Source: Leishmania martiniquensis (taxonomy: Eukaryota; Euglenozoa; Kinetoplastea; Trypanosomatida; Trypanosomatidae). From it: a stretch of 64,000 nucleotides of DNA. The notes under the pieces were generated by a model. That model made no database searches, was not told the origin of the DNA, and worked only from the letters and a program-made list of their open reading frames with translations. A program made the translations under genes and the position numbers. Positions 10,463 through 21,128 of the stretch are shown here, in pieces. How positions within the stretch are numbered: the stretch's first letter is position 1; every line of letters starts with the position of its first letter. The stretch lies in assembly GCF_017916325.1 (NCBI RefSeq), contig NC_090161.1:571001-635000 (forward strand). The letters are read 5' to 3'.

Positions 10463-12247
10463 ATGGGCGTCTGTTTAGCCCACAGATCGGTCGTCGTTGC
10501 AGACGCCGCGTCGGCACCGCCGAAAGGGGTGATGCACATGGCACGACGACCACCTACGGCCAGTAGAACAGCTGGTGATTCCTCGCAAGATACACTGCCG
10601 CCCCTGAACCTTGACACACCATTTGCTGAATACGACTGCTGTGCCTGGTCAGATATGCAACAGAAGGCCATGCAGGACAAAATGAATGGGGTGTCACGCG
10701 AGCAGCGATCCTCCTCCATTGCTGTTCTTCAACACATTAGTCTTGAACGACTGTCCATGCCTGCAGGGAAGAAGCCTTTGCTGGATGACCTGCAGCTGAC
10801 GAGAAAAGAGGAAATAGAGGCTGCATCGGGGGCGGCAGGGGGCGGGCTTAGCATTGGGAGTAGGGGCCGGAGGCTAAGCCGGATGCTGAACGATATCTAC
10901 TCGCATCTGAACATCGTTGCGCCTCGTCACGCAGACGAAGCCAAAGAGGACTATCTCAAGCGCATCTTTGCCATAGCCGACGTAGATGGAGGAGGGAGGG
11001 TGTCAAGCGTCCAGCTAGCGAGCTCGCTCTTCCGTGATGCGAGCCGCACCTCAACCGCGGTGATGGTGGCCGCCGCCGACCACGACAAGGACGGATACCT
11101 CAACGAAAGCGAGTTCGTCTCCTTCTTCATCCACGCAGAAAGTGGGGTCGACTGCTTGCAGGCGGATTGGAATGAGGCAATGCCAGCCAAGTTGCAATCC
11201 AGCAGCGAGAGTGACGGCCCCACGCTTGACGCCATCGCTGCTCTCTCTGCTCAGAGAGACGCGCGGAGAGGCGCTCATCACCTGATCGCCTTCAGCGGCG
11301 ACCGCATGCGCGGTGTCGAAGTGACAAACCTGCGTAGCCAGTCGAGCAGGATCAAGTGCGTTGCCCTCTCACCCGATGGGAAAGTGTACGCTGTGTCGCA
11401 CCGGTACGACAAAGTCGCGCATGTGTGCCTGATAAGCAACGGTGCCGAGGTACGTCGGCTTGTCGGTCATCAAGGGTCGCTTCTGGGCATCACATTCTCT
11501 CCCGATCGAAAGCATGTTGTGACGGCTGCACGCGACAGCTTTATGGCCTCGTGGGATCACACGGTCGGACTCGAGTGCAGCTTTTCCAAGCACCCCGGAA
11601 TCGTCACGGTAGTGGCAATGAGCTTCGACGGCAGGTTTGTCTTCAGCGGGTGTCAGGATAACCTTGTTCGCAAATTTACTGCCTCCAACGCTAAGATGCG
11701 CGCGGTGCTGCCCAGCATCCCGTGCGATACCCCCGGCGTCATCGTAGCGCTCGCGACACAGAGCACCAGAAGCAGCGTGATCGCATTTTCACGGAGCTGC
11801 GACCAGTGTGGGTACGTCGCCAATGCCGGCAAACTGCAAGTCGTTGCCCAGCTTCGTGGGCATGAGTCGCTTGTCTGGCAAGCCTCTTTCAATGCGGATG
11901 ACAGCATGCTATTAACGTGCTGTGAGCGGAAGATCATCGTGTGGGACGGGACTTACTTCACTTCGGTTAGAATATTCCATAGTGCCGCCTTGGCGACCCC
12001 GGGGCCATCTGTGAACGAGGTGCTGTGGACAACGGCTGTGTTCGCATCACTGAAATACTCTGGCTTACTCTTCTGCTTCAATTCAGGGAAACAGATGCAC
12101 GTGCTGGACTGCGATGCGGCGGGCATGGAGAAAAGCCTAATGGATATTTCAATGCGTTCTTCCGTGTACGCAGCATCGATCTTCGCCGGTGACACCATGG
12201 TCTGTGGAGACGAGTACGGCAACGTGTATCGCGTCCGTATAGCTTAA
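10463..12247 (+). CDS. EF-hand and WD40 protein with MGxC acylation-like N-terminus
   Basis: A 594-residue protein. It starts MGVCLAHRS, matching the Met-Gly-x-Cys pattern that in trypanosomatids often directs myristoylation plus palmitoylation and flagellar or plasma membrane attachment; that role is an inference. An EF-hand pair follows: a weak first loop at residues 173-184 (DVDGGGRV..Q, glutamine in place of the final acidic residue) and a canonical second loop at 206-217 (DHDKDGYLNESE). From about residue 280 to the end there are WD40 blades, including GHQGSLLGITFSPDRKHVV and a clear D-x-hydrophobic-x-W-D. A calcium-responsive, membrane-attached scaffold is a reasonable reading. The start is chosen from the splice acceptor 13 nt upstream; an alternative is the internal ATG at residue 24. 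Confidence 0.82.
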   Translation: MGVCLAHRSVVVADAASAPPKGVMHMARRPPTASRTAGDSSQDTLPPLNLDTPFAEYDCCAWSDMQQKAMQDKMNGVSREQRSSSIAVLQHISLERLSMPAGKKPLLDDLQLTRKEEIEAASGAAGGGLSIGSRGRRLSRMLNDIYSHLNIVAPRHADEAKEDYLKRIFAIADVDGGGRVSSVQLASSLFRDASRTSTAVMVAAADHDKDGYLNESEFVSFFIHAESGVDCLQADWNEAMPAKLQSSSESDGPTLDAIAALSAQRDARRGAHHLIAFSGDRMRGVEVTNLRSQSSRIKCVALSPDGKVYAVSHRYDKVAHVCLISNGAEVRRLVGHQGSLLGITFSPDRKHVVTAARDSFMASWDHTVGLECSFSKHPGIVTVVAMSFDGRFVFSGCQDNLVRKFTASNAKMRAVLPSIPCDTPGVIVALATQSTRSSVIAFSRSCDQCGYVANAGKLQVVAQLRGHESLVWQASFNADDSMLLTCCERKIIVWDGTYFTSVRIFHSAALATPGPSVNEVLWTTAVFASLKYSGLLFCFNSGKQMHVLDCDAAGMEKSLMDISMRSSVYAASIFAGDTMVCGDEYGNVYRVRIA

Positions 12248-13670
12248 GTACGCTGGACGCTAAGATGTGAAGAAAAGCGATATCGTCTTTCGCTCTCACG
12301 TACACAACACACATGCCGTTGATGTCTCTGTTGCAAGCGGAGAAGCCACAGGCGAACAATAAGTGGATTTACGCGGTAAGGAAGGATTGTACGTCTGTGT
12401 GTCTGTGTAAACGACTGCGCTTACGCCTGGCCAGTGCGGATGATGTAACTCGTAGTGTGTACCTCTGTCTCTCTTCCTCTCACCGAATGTGCGTCCGTGC
12501 ACATGAATATGTGTGTATGTGTGTGTGCGCGCACGCGTGTATTATCGCCACCGTCGAGGTGGTCGAGACGCTACTTGTGTATTCGTGCGCTCCGCTTCTC
12601 CTCACCCTCGAGTTTCTGCTTCTCCCCCCTTCCCCTTCCCTTCCTCTACGTATAAGAGTATGGGTCTGTGTGTGTGTGTCTGTTGTTTTCTTTGTTCGCT
12701 CCCTCGTTATGCATCTCTTTCCATGTTGTCATTCTGCTTCACTGTTGTGTAGTCCGCTAGCTCGTCGAACTCTCCCCTCCCCCCACCGCCTCTCCCTCCC
12801 TCCCTCCTCACACACACACACGCACGCACATACCCCTTCTGCATTCTGTCCTTTCTTCCCCCTTCCACTCTCACCACCGCCGCCGTAGTCAGACCCTCCG
12901 CCCTCTTTTCTCTGTTAGCCTTTGGCGTGAATGGAGGAGGAGGGGGGAGGCGAGAGTAAGGCCAAAGGTGAAGCCCAACGGTAGAGAGTGAGGAGGCGAA
13001 GGGGGGGCAGGATGTGGGAAATGGTGCCCTTTGTGTGGCGTGCTCCTCTTCTGCACACAGTAGTATTGCGTGTGCATGGGTCACTGCTTCAGGCGTATTG
13101 CCTCAGCACCGAAGAGCATGACAAGGAGCCCAAAGATGGGCAGGGCATGGGGTACATAACAGCCAACAAAAGAGTACGATTTCTTTTTTCTTGTTTTTCT
13201 TCCTCTTCCACTCCTTACGTCTGGTCGTCCGCACATGTCGCTCTCCCGTTGATGTGGGTGGTCTTTCTTTTTTTACTTTTTACTTTTGGCTTGGAAAGCC
13301 GTGACTGCTACTTGGAAACGAATATGATAGGCGGAGAAGGGAGAGGCAACCTGGTCGACGCACACAGAGCTGTATGCACCGTTTTTTTTTGGCATTACCA
13401 GCGGCCCACACATATACATATATGCGTATATATGCATGACTTTTGAAAAGACAGACACGAAAGCATGCATCTTTCTCTAGCAGCAACGACAGCCGAGCCC
13501 CCTCCCCTCTCTTTACCACCGCACTTTCTCTCACGTGCCGTCATCGCAACATGGGTACACGGGACCTCTTTTCTCTGTGTGTGTCTGTGTGTGGTCGCCT
13601 CTCTCACCTACACCACTCCCTCTCGCCCTCTTTCTCCTTCCTGTCACCACCACTTGTGAAGTTTGATGGT
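12248..13670. other. Intergenic region, CT- and CA-rich
   Basis: Dense pyrimidine and purine tracts, CA/TG repeats (for example around 12510-12535 and 12806-12830) and a short AT/TA-rich palindromic stretch near 13410-13436. Open frames here are low-complexity. No gene seen. Confidence 0.6.
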
Positions 13671-14166
13671 GTGGGGCACCTCAGCGTGCGGTATCCCAGG
13701 GGCCGTTACCCCTACTCCCTGGGAGAGCCAGGCAACCGCTATCCCTGCCAGCTCCTCAGCACTTCCGGTGGTGGCAGGGCCATGTGCATGCGGCGCGGGG
13801 AGGCCAGAGCGACCCATCCGCTACGGGAGTGTCGGCGGCCAGGTCCTGGGTGGCGTTGCGTAGGTGCAGCCTGCAACGATGCGCACATGGGCACCGTCCA
13901 CGCAATAAGCAAAGTGCCAAGGCGGCTCGAACGTACCCCATCCGGTCCTCGCTGCCCACCGGTGTGAGGAGCCGGAGGCGACCTGCGAGGCGGATGGGGG
14001 CAGTGTTTGGGGGTCAGGGGCCGTGCTCAGGCGACTGAGCCGCCATTACTGTGGCGCGCGGCTGTCACTGCTGCGCACCACGCGATGGGCCCGGTGGCAG
14101 GCCGGAGAGAGTCGGGCTGAGCCCTTCTTCCATGTCAGAGAAGGCGCGTGTTGGAAAGGGAAAATA
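13671..14166 (+). mobile_element. SIDER-like retroposon copy 3
   Basis: About 496 nt, nearly identical to copy 2 from GTGGGGCACC to TCCATGTCAGAGAAGGC. It then diverges slightly (GCGTGTTGGAAAGGGAAAATAA) and ends in an A-rich stretch consistent with a retroposon tail. Same orientation as copies 1 and 2, and as the genes. Confidence 0.8.
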
Positions 14167-14817
14167 AGGTCCCCGAGCAACGGTGCATTGGCCCTTACAT
14201 AGGCGCATGGGAATATGCAAAGAGGTCCATCCACGCATCACTTGAGAGGCACCTTCGTTACCCTGCTGTCGCTCTGTCGCTACGACAGTGTATGGATAAG
14301 TAACTCTCGTAGATGTTGTGTGATAGGAAGCCTCCCCATTCAGGCGCCTGTCTGTTACTCGCACCGGCGCCACACGTCGGCGGCCGGTACACGTGCGCAT
14401 GAGGAGGTGGCCCTTACCAGATGCCGTATACATGACTCCTCTCCCCCAGCTTCCGCCTCACTGAGCTTGCAACTTCTCCCTCCCCCCCGCCCCACCCACA
14501 CACACAGGCACACACGCATACGCAATGGGCGCCTACTCGGCGTGACGCGCAGCAACTTCACGCCCTCGGCTCCCGTCTTTCGGCCGCTACAAACAGAATC
14601 ATTTTTGCACCCACACACACACACACCGAGACAACTCTCCTCTCAGTGCCCTCTCTCGTCGTCGTCATTTTTTGTGTGTGTTTGTGTGCTGTCACCCCCA
14701 CCCCACCTCTGCTGTTTGTTTGTCCTTCTCCGTTTTTCCGCTTGTCTCTCAGGCGCAGCCGCAGTAGCGCTGGCATACGGTCAGTCGCCGCAACAGCAGT
14801 AGCAGCAGCCGGCAAGC
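14167..14817. other. Intergenic region leading to the pseudogene
   Basis: Low-complexity C-rich and T-rich DNA with CA repeats. It ends in a good splice-acceptor-like segment (TTTTTCCGCTTGTCTCTCAG, 14732-14751), suggesting that the decayed gene downstream once had a normal mRNA. Confidence 0.5.
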
Positions 14818-15206
14818 ATGGCCTACACGCCATGATGTACCAGAAAGGAATCTACCCTCAAGTTCAGTACTCTTAGGCTGCGTACCCACTAGTCTAGTAT
14901 TCTGAGGACACCCTTGCGGCGCTGCAGAGCCTAGCCGCTCCAAAGCGTGGTTACCCGCAGCCACAAGGCCACGATTCACCCGCATTATGGGTTATGAGTA
15001 CCTGCAGCAGCCTGCGAACGGTTGTTAGGGCGGCGTGTATGCGAGGCTCAAGAAAAGAACATAGGGAGCACCAGGTGCCCAAACGATTATTGGAGCGCAT
15101 CTTTTCGCCCCAGCTCAGGCCGGCATGCCTGCTACTGGACAGAGAACTGGCGTAGTGGACGCTGCGCCTCAGGTGGGGCCAAGCCCGAGGCTTTTGCCGG
15201 CTTCCT
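14818..15206 (+). pseudogene. Decayed Q/P/Y-rich gene
   Basis: From ATG 14818 the sequence reads as a Q/P/Y-rich protein broken by several lesions. One missing base after CACGCC puts TGA in frame; restoring that frame gives MYQKGIYPQVQYS and then in-frame TAG codons (14874 and 14895) where CAG would continue a QAAYPLVQYS-like pattern. Downstream pieces in shifted frames include RGYPQPQGHDS, YLQQPANG and AGMPATGQRTGVVDAAPQ. Several stops are explained by C-to-T changes in CAG. The composition resembles RNA-binding or low-complexity proteins, but I cannot name the parent gene. A functional copy elsewhere would be expected if this is a dead duplicate. Confidence 0.5.
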
Positions 15207-16269
15207 TTTCTTTGCCGCTGCTCCTATCCTGACTCACCGCCTTTCCCCCGCACCCGAGCATCTGTGTCTCCTCCTTTCTCATTATGCGTCAACTATAGTG
15301 CGCCATGGTGGTCTCGTGAGAGATGGACCCACTTGAGCAGTCGTGCCTCGTGTGATGCATCTGTGCATCGGTTCTGAGGGGGGAGGGGAGTAGTGGTGTG
15401 TAGCCACTGACCGTACAGATGAAGCAATGTTGTGCGTCTTCCCCATGTCCTTTTTTGCGCTTGGGAAGCGTCTTGTTTTTTTTTCGGGTAGTGGTCTGCG
15501 GGTAATATTGAGGTTGTATACTCGGACTCTCCTTCGGTTCGTTTCACACACGACCCCAAAGTGCCTCCCTCCCCTCCTTCCTGCGCGTATTCGTGTGTGT
15601 GTATTCTTTTTTTCTGTTTTGAGGGGGGGTCAGGTACCCTCAGAAGGGAAAAGAGGGGTGGAGGAACACAGGCACATCGGTGCGGCAATGAAGTGTCAAA
15701 AGAGAGCGGGTGACTTTGGCAGCAAAACTGCGTCGTCCCCCCAGCGCAAACACACGCTCCCCGACAGCTGAGCTGCTTGCTGCGTGCGGATGTGTGTTCG
15801 CACCTCGAGCTGTCCTTCGTCAGCTCAAACTACCCCGTTGTCGTCCGCCTTCCCTCGACCTTCATGTTAACTGTCTCTTCTACATCTCTTATTAGGTATA
15901 CTCTTTTTTTTCTTCGTATCATCATCTCTCGCTGCGTTGACTGGTAAATGGGTTGCCCATGGTACGTGGATAGGTGTGCTCGCTGCCTCCCCACGCCCCC
16001 CCGCCACCGCCATCCTCATTTGGCTGTGTTGATGCGATTGTAAACAGGCTCTGCTCTTTAGTGTTGGCCGAGCTCATTTTTATTTGTTTTTTTATCCGCA
16101 TTTGATCGGGTGGGCATCTCAGAGAGCGACGGGAAGATAATACGGGGGTGGCAGACAGACAGCATGGGGGAAGCTCAGCGAGGCGCACGCGCGCGCATGG
16201 ATGAAGAACTACTGCCGGCGAGCGAAAAAGAATGGCGTGCGACGGCATTGTGAAATAAGGAAGCTTTAA
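15207..16269. other. Intergenic region
   Basis: Mixed low-complexity DNA with C-runs and T-runs. No gene seen. Confidence 0.5.
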
Positions 16270-17185
16270 GGGTAGAAGAGCGTGATGTGAGTGGCTGGCG
16301 CTCGTGCTGGTCACATGCGCTTGAACAGCACTCCTCCACATTGGAGGAGTCCATCTGGCCGCGTCTTCGCCACGCTCGCGGGTCTCATTTCTCCCGCACG
16401 CAGACGTCTGTAGAAGGTCGGAGCCCTCCTCAACCCTTTACCCTCCCCTCTTTGCAGTCCGTGGACGCTGTGCTATCTGAACAACACTAACGGGGCTAGC
16501 GAGAAGGCAGTGCGTCTGCTCCCCGACAGAATGGGGGGGGGGGAACTCGGTAGCCGCATGGCAACACGTCGCTGGGGCGCAACCTGACCAAGCAAGAAGA
16601 GGGAAAACAAACCTCATGTATCGCAGCCACTGTATACAACATCCTGCAGTCTACGAAACGGCACAAACGTTAATTGAGGTGGGGGGAGAATCCACTTTAT
16701 TCGTTCATCTCCAAAGGCGCATCCAATCTTTAGGGGATAAAGCGGCAGCCGCGCCAGAGGCCCTCTCTGCTGCTGTATGGAGCCGGTGCATAACCTCCTG
16801 GGGCAGGCGGGTGAGCGTTCCCCCCCCCCCCACACACACACACACCACCCTTTTTTTTTGAAACTTCTGAGCGTTTGTGCGATGGTGAGGTGGAGGGCGA
16901 GAGAACTTTGCGACTTCACCAGCTGTACGCCGTTTGCGTGCAGACCACTCCTGTGTGCAGGAGAGACGGTGTGGGGGATCGCCGTGGGAAAGAGAGAGTC
17001 ATCCGCCCGCACACAACGTGGCGCTCCTTCCTTTTCGGAATGCGGCTCAGCCTTCTCTGCGAGCCAGGCCCCAACAGCCTCCCCTCGGTAGGGCAAGACG
17101 CATCGTGCTCTGTTTTGTCCGGTTGGCAATCGCCTTTTTTCATGGTGTGGCACGCTCGAACCTCGCACGGTTGAGCGTTTGCTGA
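16270..17185 (+). repeat. Dispersed ~0.9 kb element, copy A (+ orientation)
   Basis: This block is clearly related, in reverse orientation, to 37320-38365. Matching stretches in order are: the CGTGATG..GTGGCTG segment near 16280; CATGCGCTTGA.CAGC.CTCCTCCACAT; GCTCGCGGGTCTCATTTCTCC; GCCGCATGGCAACACGT; AACCTCCTGGG; GTGGAGGGCGAGAG; CAGGAGAGACGGTG; and AACCTCGCAC. The similarity is interrupted by small indels, so both copies are old. No intact frame survives. It may be a degenerate retroelement, but I see no reverse transcriptase motif. Confidence 0.75.
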
Positions 17186-18024
17186 TTTCGGCGTATTTTC
17201 GAAAGGAAGACAGGCGCGTCAAGAGGGCGCACAAGAGCGCGTGCTTCCTTAGCTGTGTGTCTCTCTGTGTCGGCGTGCATGCCAGTCGATGGGTTGCCTA
17301 GTGCAGAGCCTCTTGACCTACGCACCCACCCCTTCGCCTCCCTGCGTCTCACACGGTATCAAGAGTGCTACTCGCGCAGTAGCGACGATGGCCACGCAGG
17401 CCTTGTGCTAGTGTGGGCCACTGCTCTCCTGCTGCGTACAGGCGCACCTCTCCCCTTCCTTGTTGTGATGGTTAAGTTGCTCCCAACTCGCTTCGTCGCG
17501 TCTTCGAGTCGGTGGCTTGCCCTCCGTTTCTCCGCCGCCAGCACCACCACCCCTCATCTTCCTTCCCCTCTCTCCCCCGTATCATTGTCCGGCGGAACGC
17601 ACTTGTGTGTGTGTGTATGTGTGTGTGTACGTTTCGTGGGTATAGGGGAGGGAAAGGCGAAGTGAGAAATTCGTTGGGCGGGTACGCGCAGTGGGCGCAC
17701 AGCTCACTGCATCGTTCGCTTGCTTCTCCACCAAGCAGAGACTGAAAAGGAAAAAGCCAAGGAAGAGCTTCCATGGCAACAAAGGGTGCTCATGTCTCTC
17801 GTTCACGTGACTTCGCCTTCGCCTTAGCTTCTTTTCTGCCATCGCATACTCAGCCCACCCAGTGAGTACAAGGGCAGAATACATATATGAGGCAAAAAAG
17901 GGGGAGCACGGCCCGTCGGCCGCATTTCTTGCGCCGCGCCCGTCGGCATCATTGCCATGGAAGCCATCGATACGCTGCACCGACCTCTTTTACTCGTTCG
18001 CTCTTCCTTAGCCTTCCTTGAAAA
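17186..18024. other. Intergenic region and leader of the U-box-like gene
   Basis: TG repeats near 17605-17630, pyrimidine tracts and no gene. Short pyrimidine stretches near 17993-18020 precede the next start codon. Confidence 0.5.
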
Positions 18025-20064
18025 ATGCAGCCCATCCGGAGGAGCACTGTTGAATCGGCAACGATGGAGGCGCTCGTAGAAAGTATCGTCCAGAGTGACA
18101 CGCGGGCCGAGCTCACAGCAACACAGCTGGAAGCCCTCATTGGGCTTTACACGTCGACTTCCGCGGTCCTGTCGCCGTCCCACGCGCTCTTCTACAAGCT
18201 CTCTGCCACCCTGGCAGCTTTGACTGCCGAAAACGCACTTCAGTGCATTCAGCTTTGCTTCTTCCTCTGTAGAGAGGCGCCGCACTGCAACATCATTTTC
18301 GAACTTCTCGAGGCGCACAGCGCACGGGTCGACTCCATCGCCACGCCGTGCATCTCCGCGCTGGCGACATCGCGCGTGGCGCGCCGCAGCAGCAACGTGC
18401 ACGAGGCGGGCAAAGATCTCAGCTTCCTCTCTCAGCTGGTCCTCGTCATGCTGACCTCGGCTGAGCCGAGGATGAAGGCTACCGATCTGGTAGAGTTCAT
18501 CGACGCTGACGTGGAGAGCACGGTGGAGGTGCTTGTGTACTCCTACGGAAGCGTGTGTGGGGCCCTTCTAGGAGTATCCGCCGCCACCTCCGGACTCTAT
18601 CAGCTTCATCTGGCAACCCTTCTCGTTCAGCTCTTTCGCGAACTCACGTTCTGGACTACCTACGAGGAGCTGCACTCGAGCCTGGGGATCGGCAGCAAGG
18701 CGAAAAGGGCCCTCTCAAGCTGCACCGCCAGCGCTTCGATGAGCGTCCTCTCTGGCCCTTTCCACCACCATGTCGGCCAGCTCATCTCTCACCTTGTGGC
18801 GTACGACCTCTTCGGGCCCATGAGTATGTACCTGCCGCGCATCATTGACCGGCATCTGGCATCTCCCAGCAGCAGCAGCAGCGACAGTGACGGGGGAAGC
18901 ATGGCGATGGCACTCTTCTTGCTACGCAGCCACCTCCTCCTTCTTCAAACCCTGCTGACGCTGACGGACCAGTATACGCTCGTCCTGCGCAAGGCGCTCT
19001 GCCGCTGCGGGCTTCTCAGCAAAGTGTGCGGCCCTCTTCTGCGCGCCTTGTGCAGAACGCAGGTGTGCTTACGTGAGGGAAGGTCTCTGCTCGTGCAAAC
19101 GGTTGCAGTCTCGGCGACACTGACGTACGGCAGCGGTGAGTGTCGCCAGTTCTGGAAGAACAACAACAGCGTGCTGGTGGCCGTCGTAGACCAGTACGCC
19201 GCCACGCTCACAGGTGCCAGCATCGAAGACCCACGCGCAACTGCCGAACTGGTGGCGCAGCTGGCGCGTCTCGTCGTCAACTCGCACTCACGCGCTGCGG
19301 TGGCGCCGTTGCTCAGGACGTGGGAGAGCGTCCTTGACTCTGATGGCAAACACTACGTTGCTTGCAGTCTCAGCAATCCCAAGAATCGGAGCCGCTCACT
19401 TGACATCAACAGTCCGGCATACGAAGGTCTGCGATGCGTGTTTCGCGTAGATACAACTGCTCCGCCGCAACCACCTCTCACCGCGCGGCACAACCCTACT
19501 GACGGCCTGCTCGATCAACGAGGGCGGCGGAGCGCGAGCCGCGGTTGCGGAAGGGGTGGCCGCGGACGCTCTCGCAGCCGTGGCAGAGCGCACTCGCAGA
19601 AACGCCGCCGTCGCCGCGGGTCACAGCAAGCGCGTCTTCAGGAACGCTTTCGCTTCCTGGTGCGGAGCACGATCGCCACGACTGCGGCTGAGCAGGAGGA
19701 GTCTCAGGTGCAGCTCGACGCCCTCGACTCGACTACTGATTCCTCGCCCGATGAGAGCGGCGACGATGCAGAGGGCACGCCCGAGTCGACGTCTACTCCC
19801 CAGGTGGACTTGTCGCGCTGGCGGCGAGGCCCGCCGCCGAGGACGATCCCCACACGGTACATCTGTTCTCTCTCCCACTCATTGATACGCTCGGCTCCGG
19901 TGCTGTCGTCCACCGGCTACCTCTTCGACGAAGACGTAATCATGGACTACCTGCAGTACCACCGCGTCTGCCCTATCTCCGGAGCGCCGCTGTCGCGCAC
20001 CGACTTGGTCGTCGACACAGCGCTCAAGGAGGAACTTTGTAAGGTTCACTCCAACTTTATGTAG
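18025..20064 (+). CDS. Helical-repeat protein with C-terminal U-box-like domain
   Basis: A 679-residue protein. Residues 1 to about 480 are Leu/Ala-rich helices without membrane segments, consistent with an armadillo/HEAT-like array. Residues about 500-550 are basic (RSASRGCGRGGRGRSRSRGR), an RGG/RS-type tract. An acidic Ser/Asp/Glu linker follows, and the last 72 residues read like a U-box: a Cys/His start (YICSLSHSLIRSAPV), a Gly-Tyr-x-hydrophobic turn, DVIMDYLQ, CPISGAPLSRTDLV and a closing ALKEEL. U-boxes keep the RING fold without zinc and act as E3 ubiquitin ligases, so an E3 role is likely but inferred. It is probably nuclear, judging by the basic tract. ATG 18025 is the first in frame after pyrimidine-rich leader DNA. 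Confidence 0.8.
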   Translation: MQPIRRSTVESATMEALVESIVQSDTRAELTATQLEALIGLYTSTSAVLSPSHALFYKLSATLAALTAENALQCIQLCFFLCREAPHCNIIFELLEAHSARVDSIATPCISALATSRVARRSSNVHEAGKDLSFLSQLVLVMLTSAEPRMKATDLVEFIDADVESTVEVLVYSYGSVCGALLGVSAATSGLYQLHLATLLVQLFRELTFWTTYEELHSSLGIGSKAKRALSSCTASASMSVLSGPFHHHVGQLISHLVAYDLFGPMSMYLPRIIDRHLASPSSSSSDSDGGSMAMALFLLRSHLLLLQTLLTLTDQYTLVLRKALCRCGLLSKVCGPLLRALCRTQVCLREGRSLLVQTVAVSATLTYGSGECRQFWKNNNSVLVAVVDQYAATLTGASIEDPRATAELVAQLARLVVNSHSRAAVAPLLRTWESVLDSDGKHYVACSLSNPKNRSRSLDINSPAYEGLRCVFRVDTTAPPQPPLTARHNPTDGLLDQRGRRSASRGCGRGGRGRSRSRGRAHSQKRRRRRGSQQARLQERFRFLVRSTIATTAAEQEESQVQLDALDSTTDSSPDESGDDAEGTPESTSTPQVDLSRWRRGPPPRTIPTRYICSLSHSLIRSAPVLSSTGYLFDEDVIMDYLQYHRVCPISGAPLSRTDLVVDTALKEELCKVHSNFM

Positions 20065-21128
20065 AGTTCCAACGTGCTCCGCGCATGCAGGAGGCTCATG
20101 CGTGAGAGTGGGACCTGCGCACGGCGGCGCAAGTAGTGCCGGAAAGGGGGGAGGGATACGTAAACACCCGCACCTGCATGCCCTTTGCGGCGCCCCTCAA
20201 ACGTGCTCTCCAGAGGCACGCGCCACTTCCTCGTTTTCCCTCCCTGTCTTGATAAGCTTTGCGCATCTGTACTGCTGTGATTCTTCACACACCCATAGCA
20301 CCTCAGCCAGACCTCTTCTCGCTCGCTCTCTGTGCTGCGAGAAAGGCGGAACAGCCGCACAGAAGAATTTCAAAGCGTTACGGGCACAGTTCACAGCGCT
20401 CCTCTTCGATGCTATCTGAAGAAGCAACGATGAAATGAAAAGGGAGTGGCGCATTTGTGTGCAGATGGGGGCCCTCCTACTGTAGCCAGTCGCTCTTTAC
20501 CCCACCCCCACCCATCTCCATCTCGATCCGTCCTCCCCCCTCCCCCTCCCCCTCTCTCCCTCTCTTTGCGTTGCTTTTCCTTTCCGCTTGGTGCGGTGCC
20601 GTGTGCTCACGTGTATGCGTTCCTCTCCGGTGTGTCCACATACATGCGTACGCGGCTTCACCTGAAATGGGGGAAGCTTTAGTCACGCCTCTCCTCCCTC
20701 CCTCTCTCCCTTCCCTCCCTCGTTCAAGCAGCGACCTACATTCGCCCTTCTGCCCTCTTTTGTAGCTTTTCATCGTCTCTCGCTCCCCCCGCTTTCTATT
20801 TATTTGCCATTCATCTAAAGGCTCACGTAGGTCTGTGAATTGTGTATGTGTGTGTGACTCAGGGTACCTCACCACCACCAGCAGCACCAGCCCTTCTCCC
20901 CCTCCAGTCGTTCGGTGCACCTCAAGGTAAAGTTTGAGGAAAGACAAAGAAGGCGGAAATAGCTACGTCGCTAGCGTAGATCACTGCCTTACTTCGTGGC
21001 GCGTTTGTGCCTGTGCGCGCCCTCGCTGCATCGCCCCTCCGCCTCCATCCCTTTTGATCTCTCGGCAGCGGCTCGTCATACCCCATCCCGCCCTCCCATT
21101 TCGCCCCACCACCACCCCAAAAACAAAG
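20065..21128. other. Intergenic region
   Basis: C/T-rich tracts, notably 20497-20585, and G-rich runs. The PRODH frame is open back to 20934 but without an earlier in-frame ATG. No gene seen. Confidence 0.5.
21067..21068 (+). promoter_or_regulatory. Likely trans-splice acceptor AG for PRODH
   Basis: The pyrimidine stretch CCTCCATCCCTTTTGATCTC precedes this AG. It leaves a 60-nt leader before ATG 21129. Confidence 0.45.

Noticed and set aside
14215..14802. 195-codon frame before the pseudogene
   Set aside because: Low-complexity and interrupted by microsatellites; only its last residues overlap the pseudogene leader.
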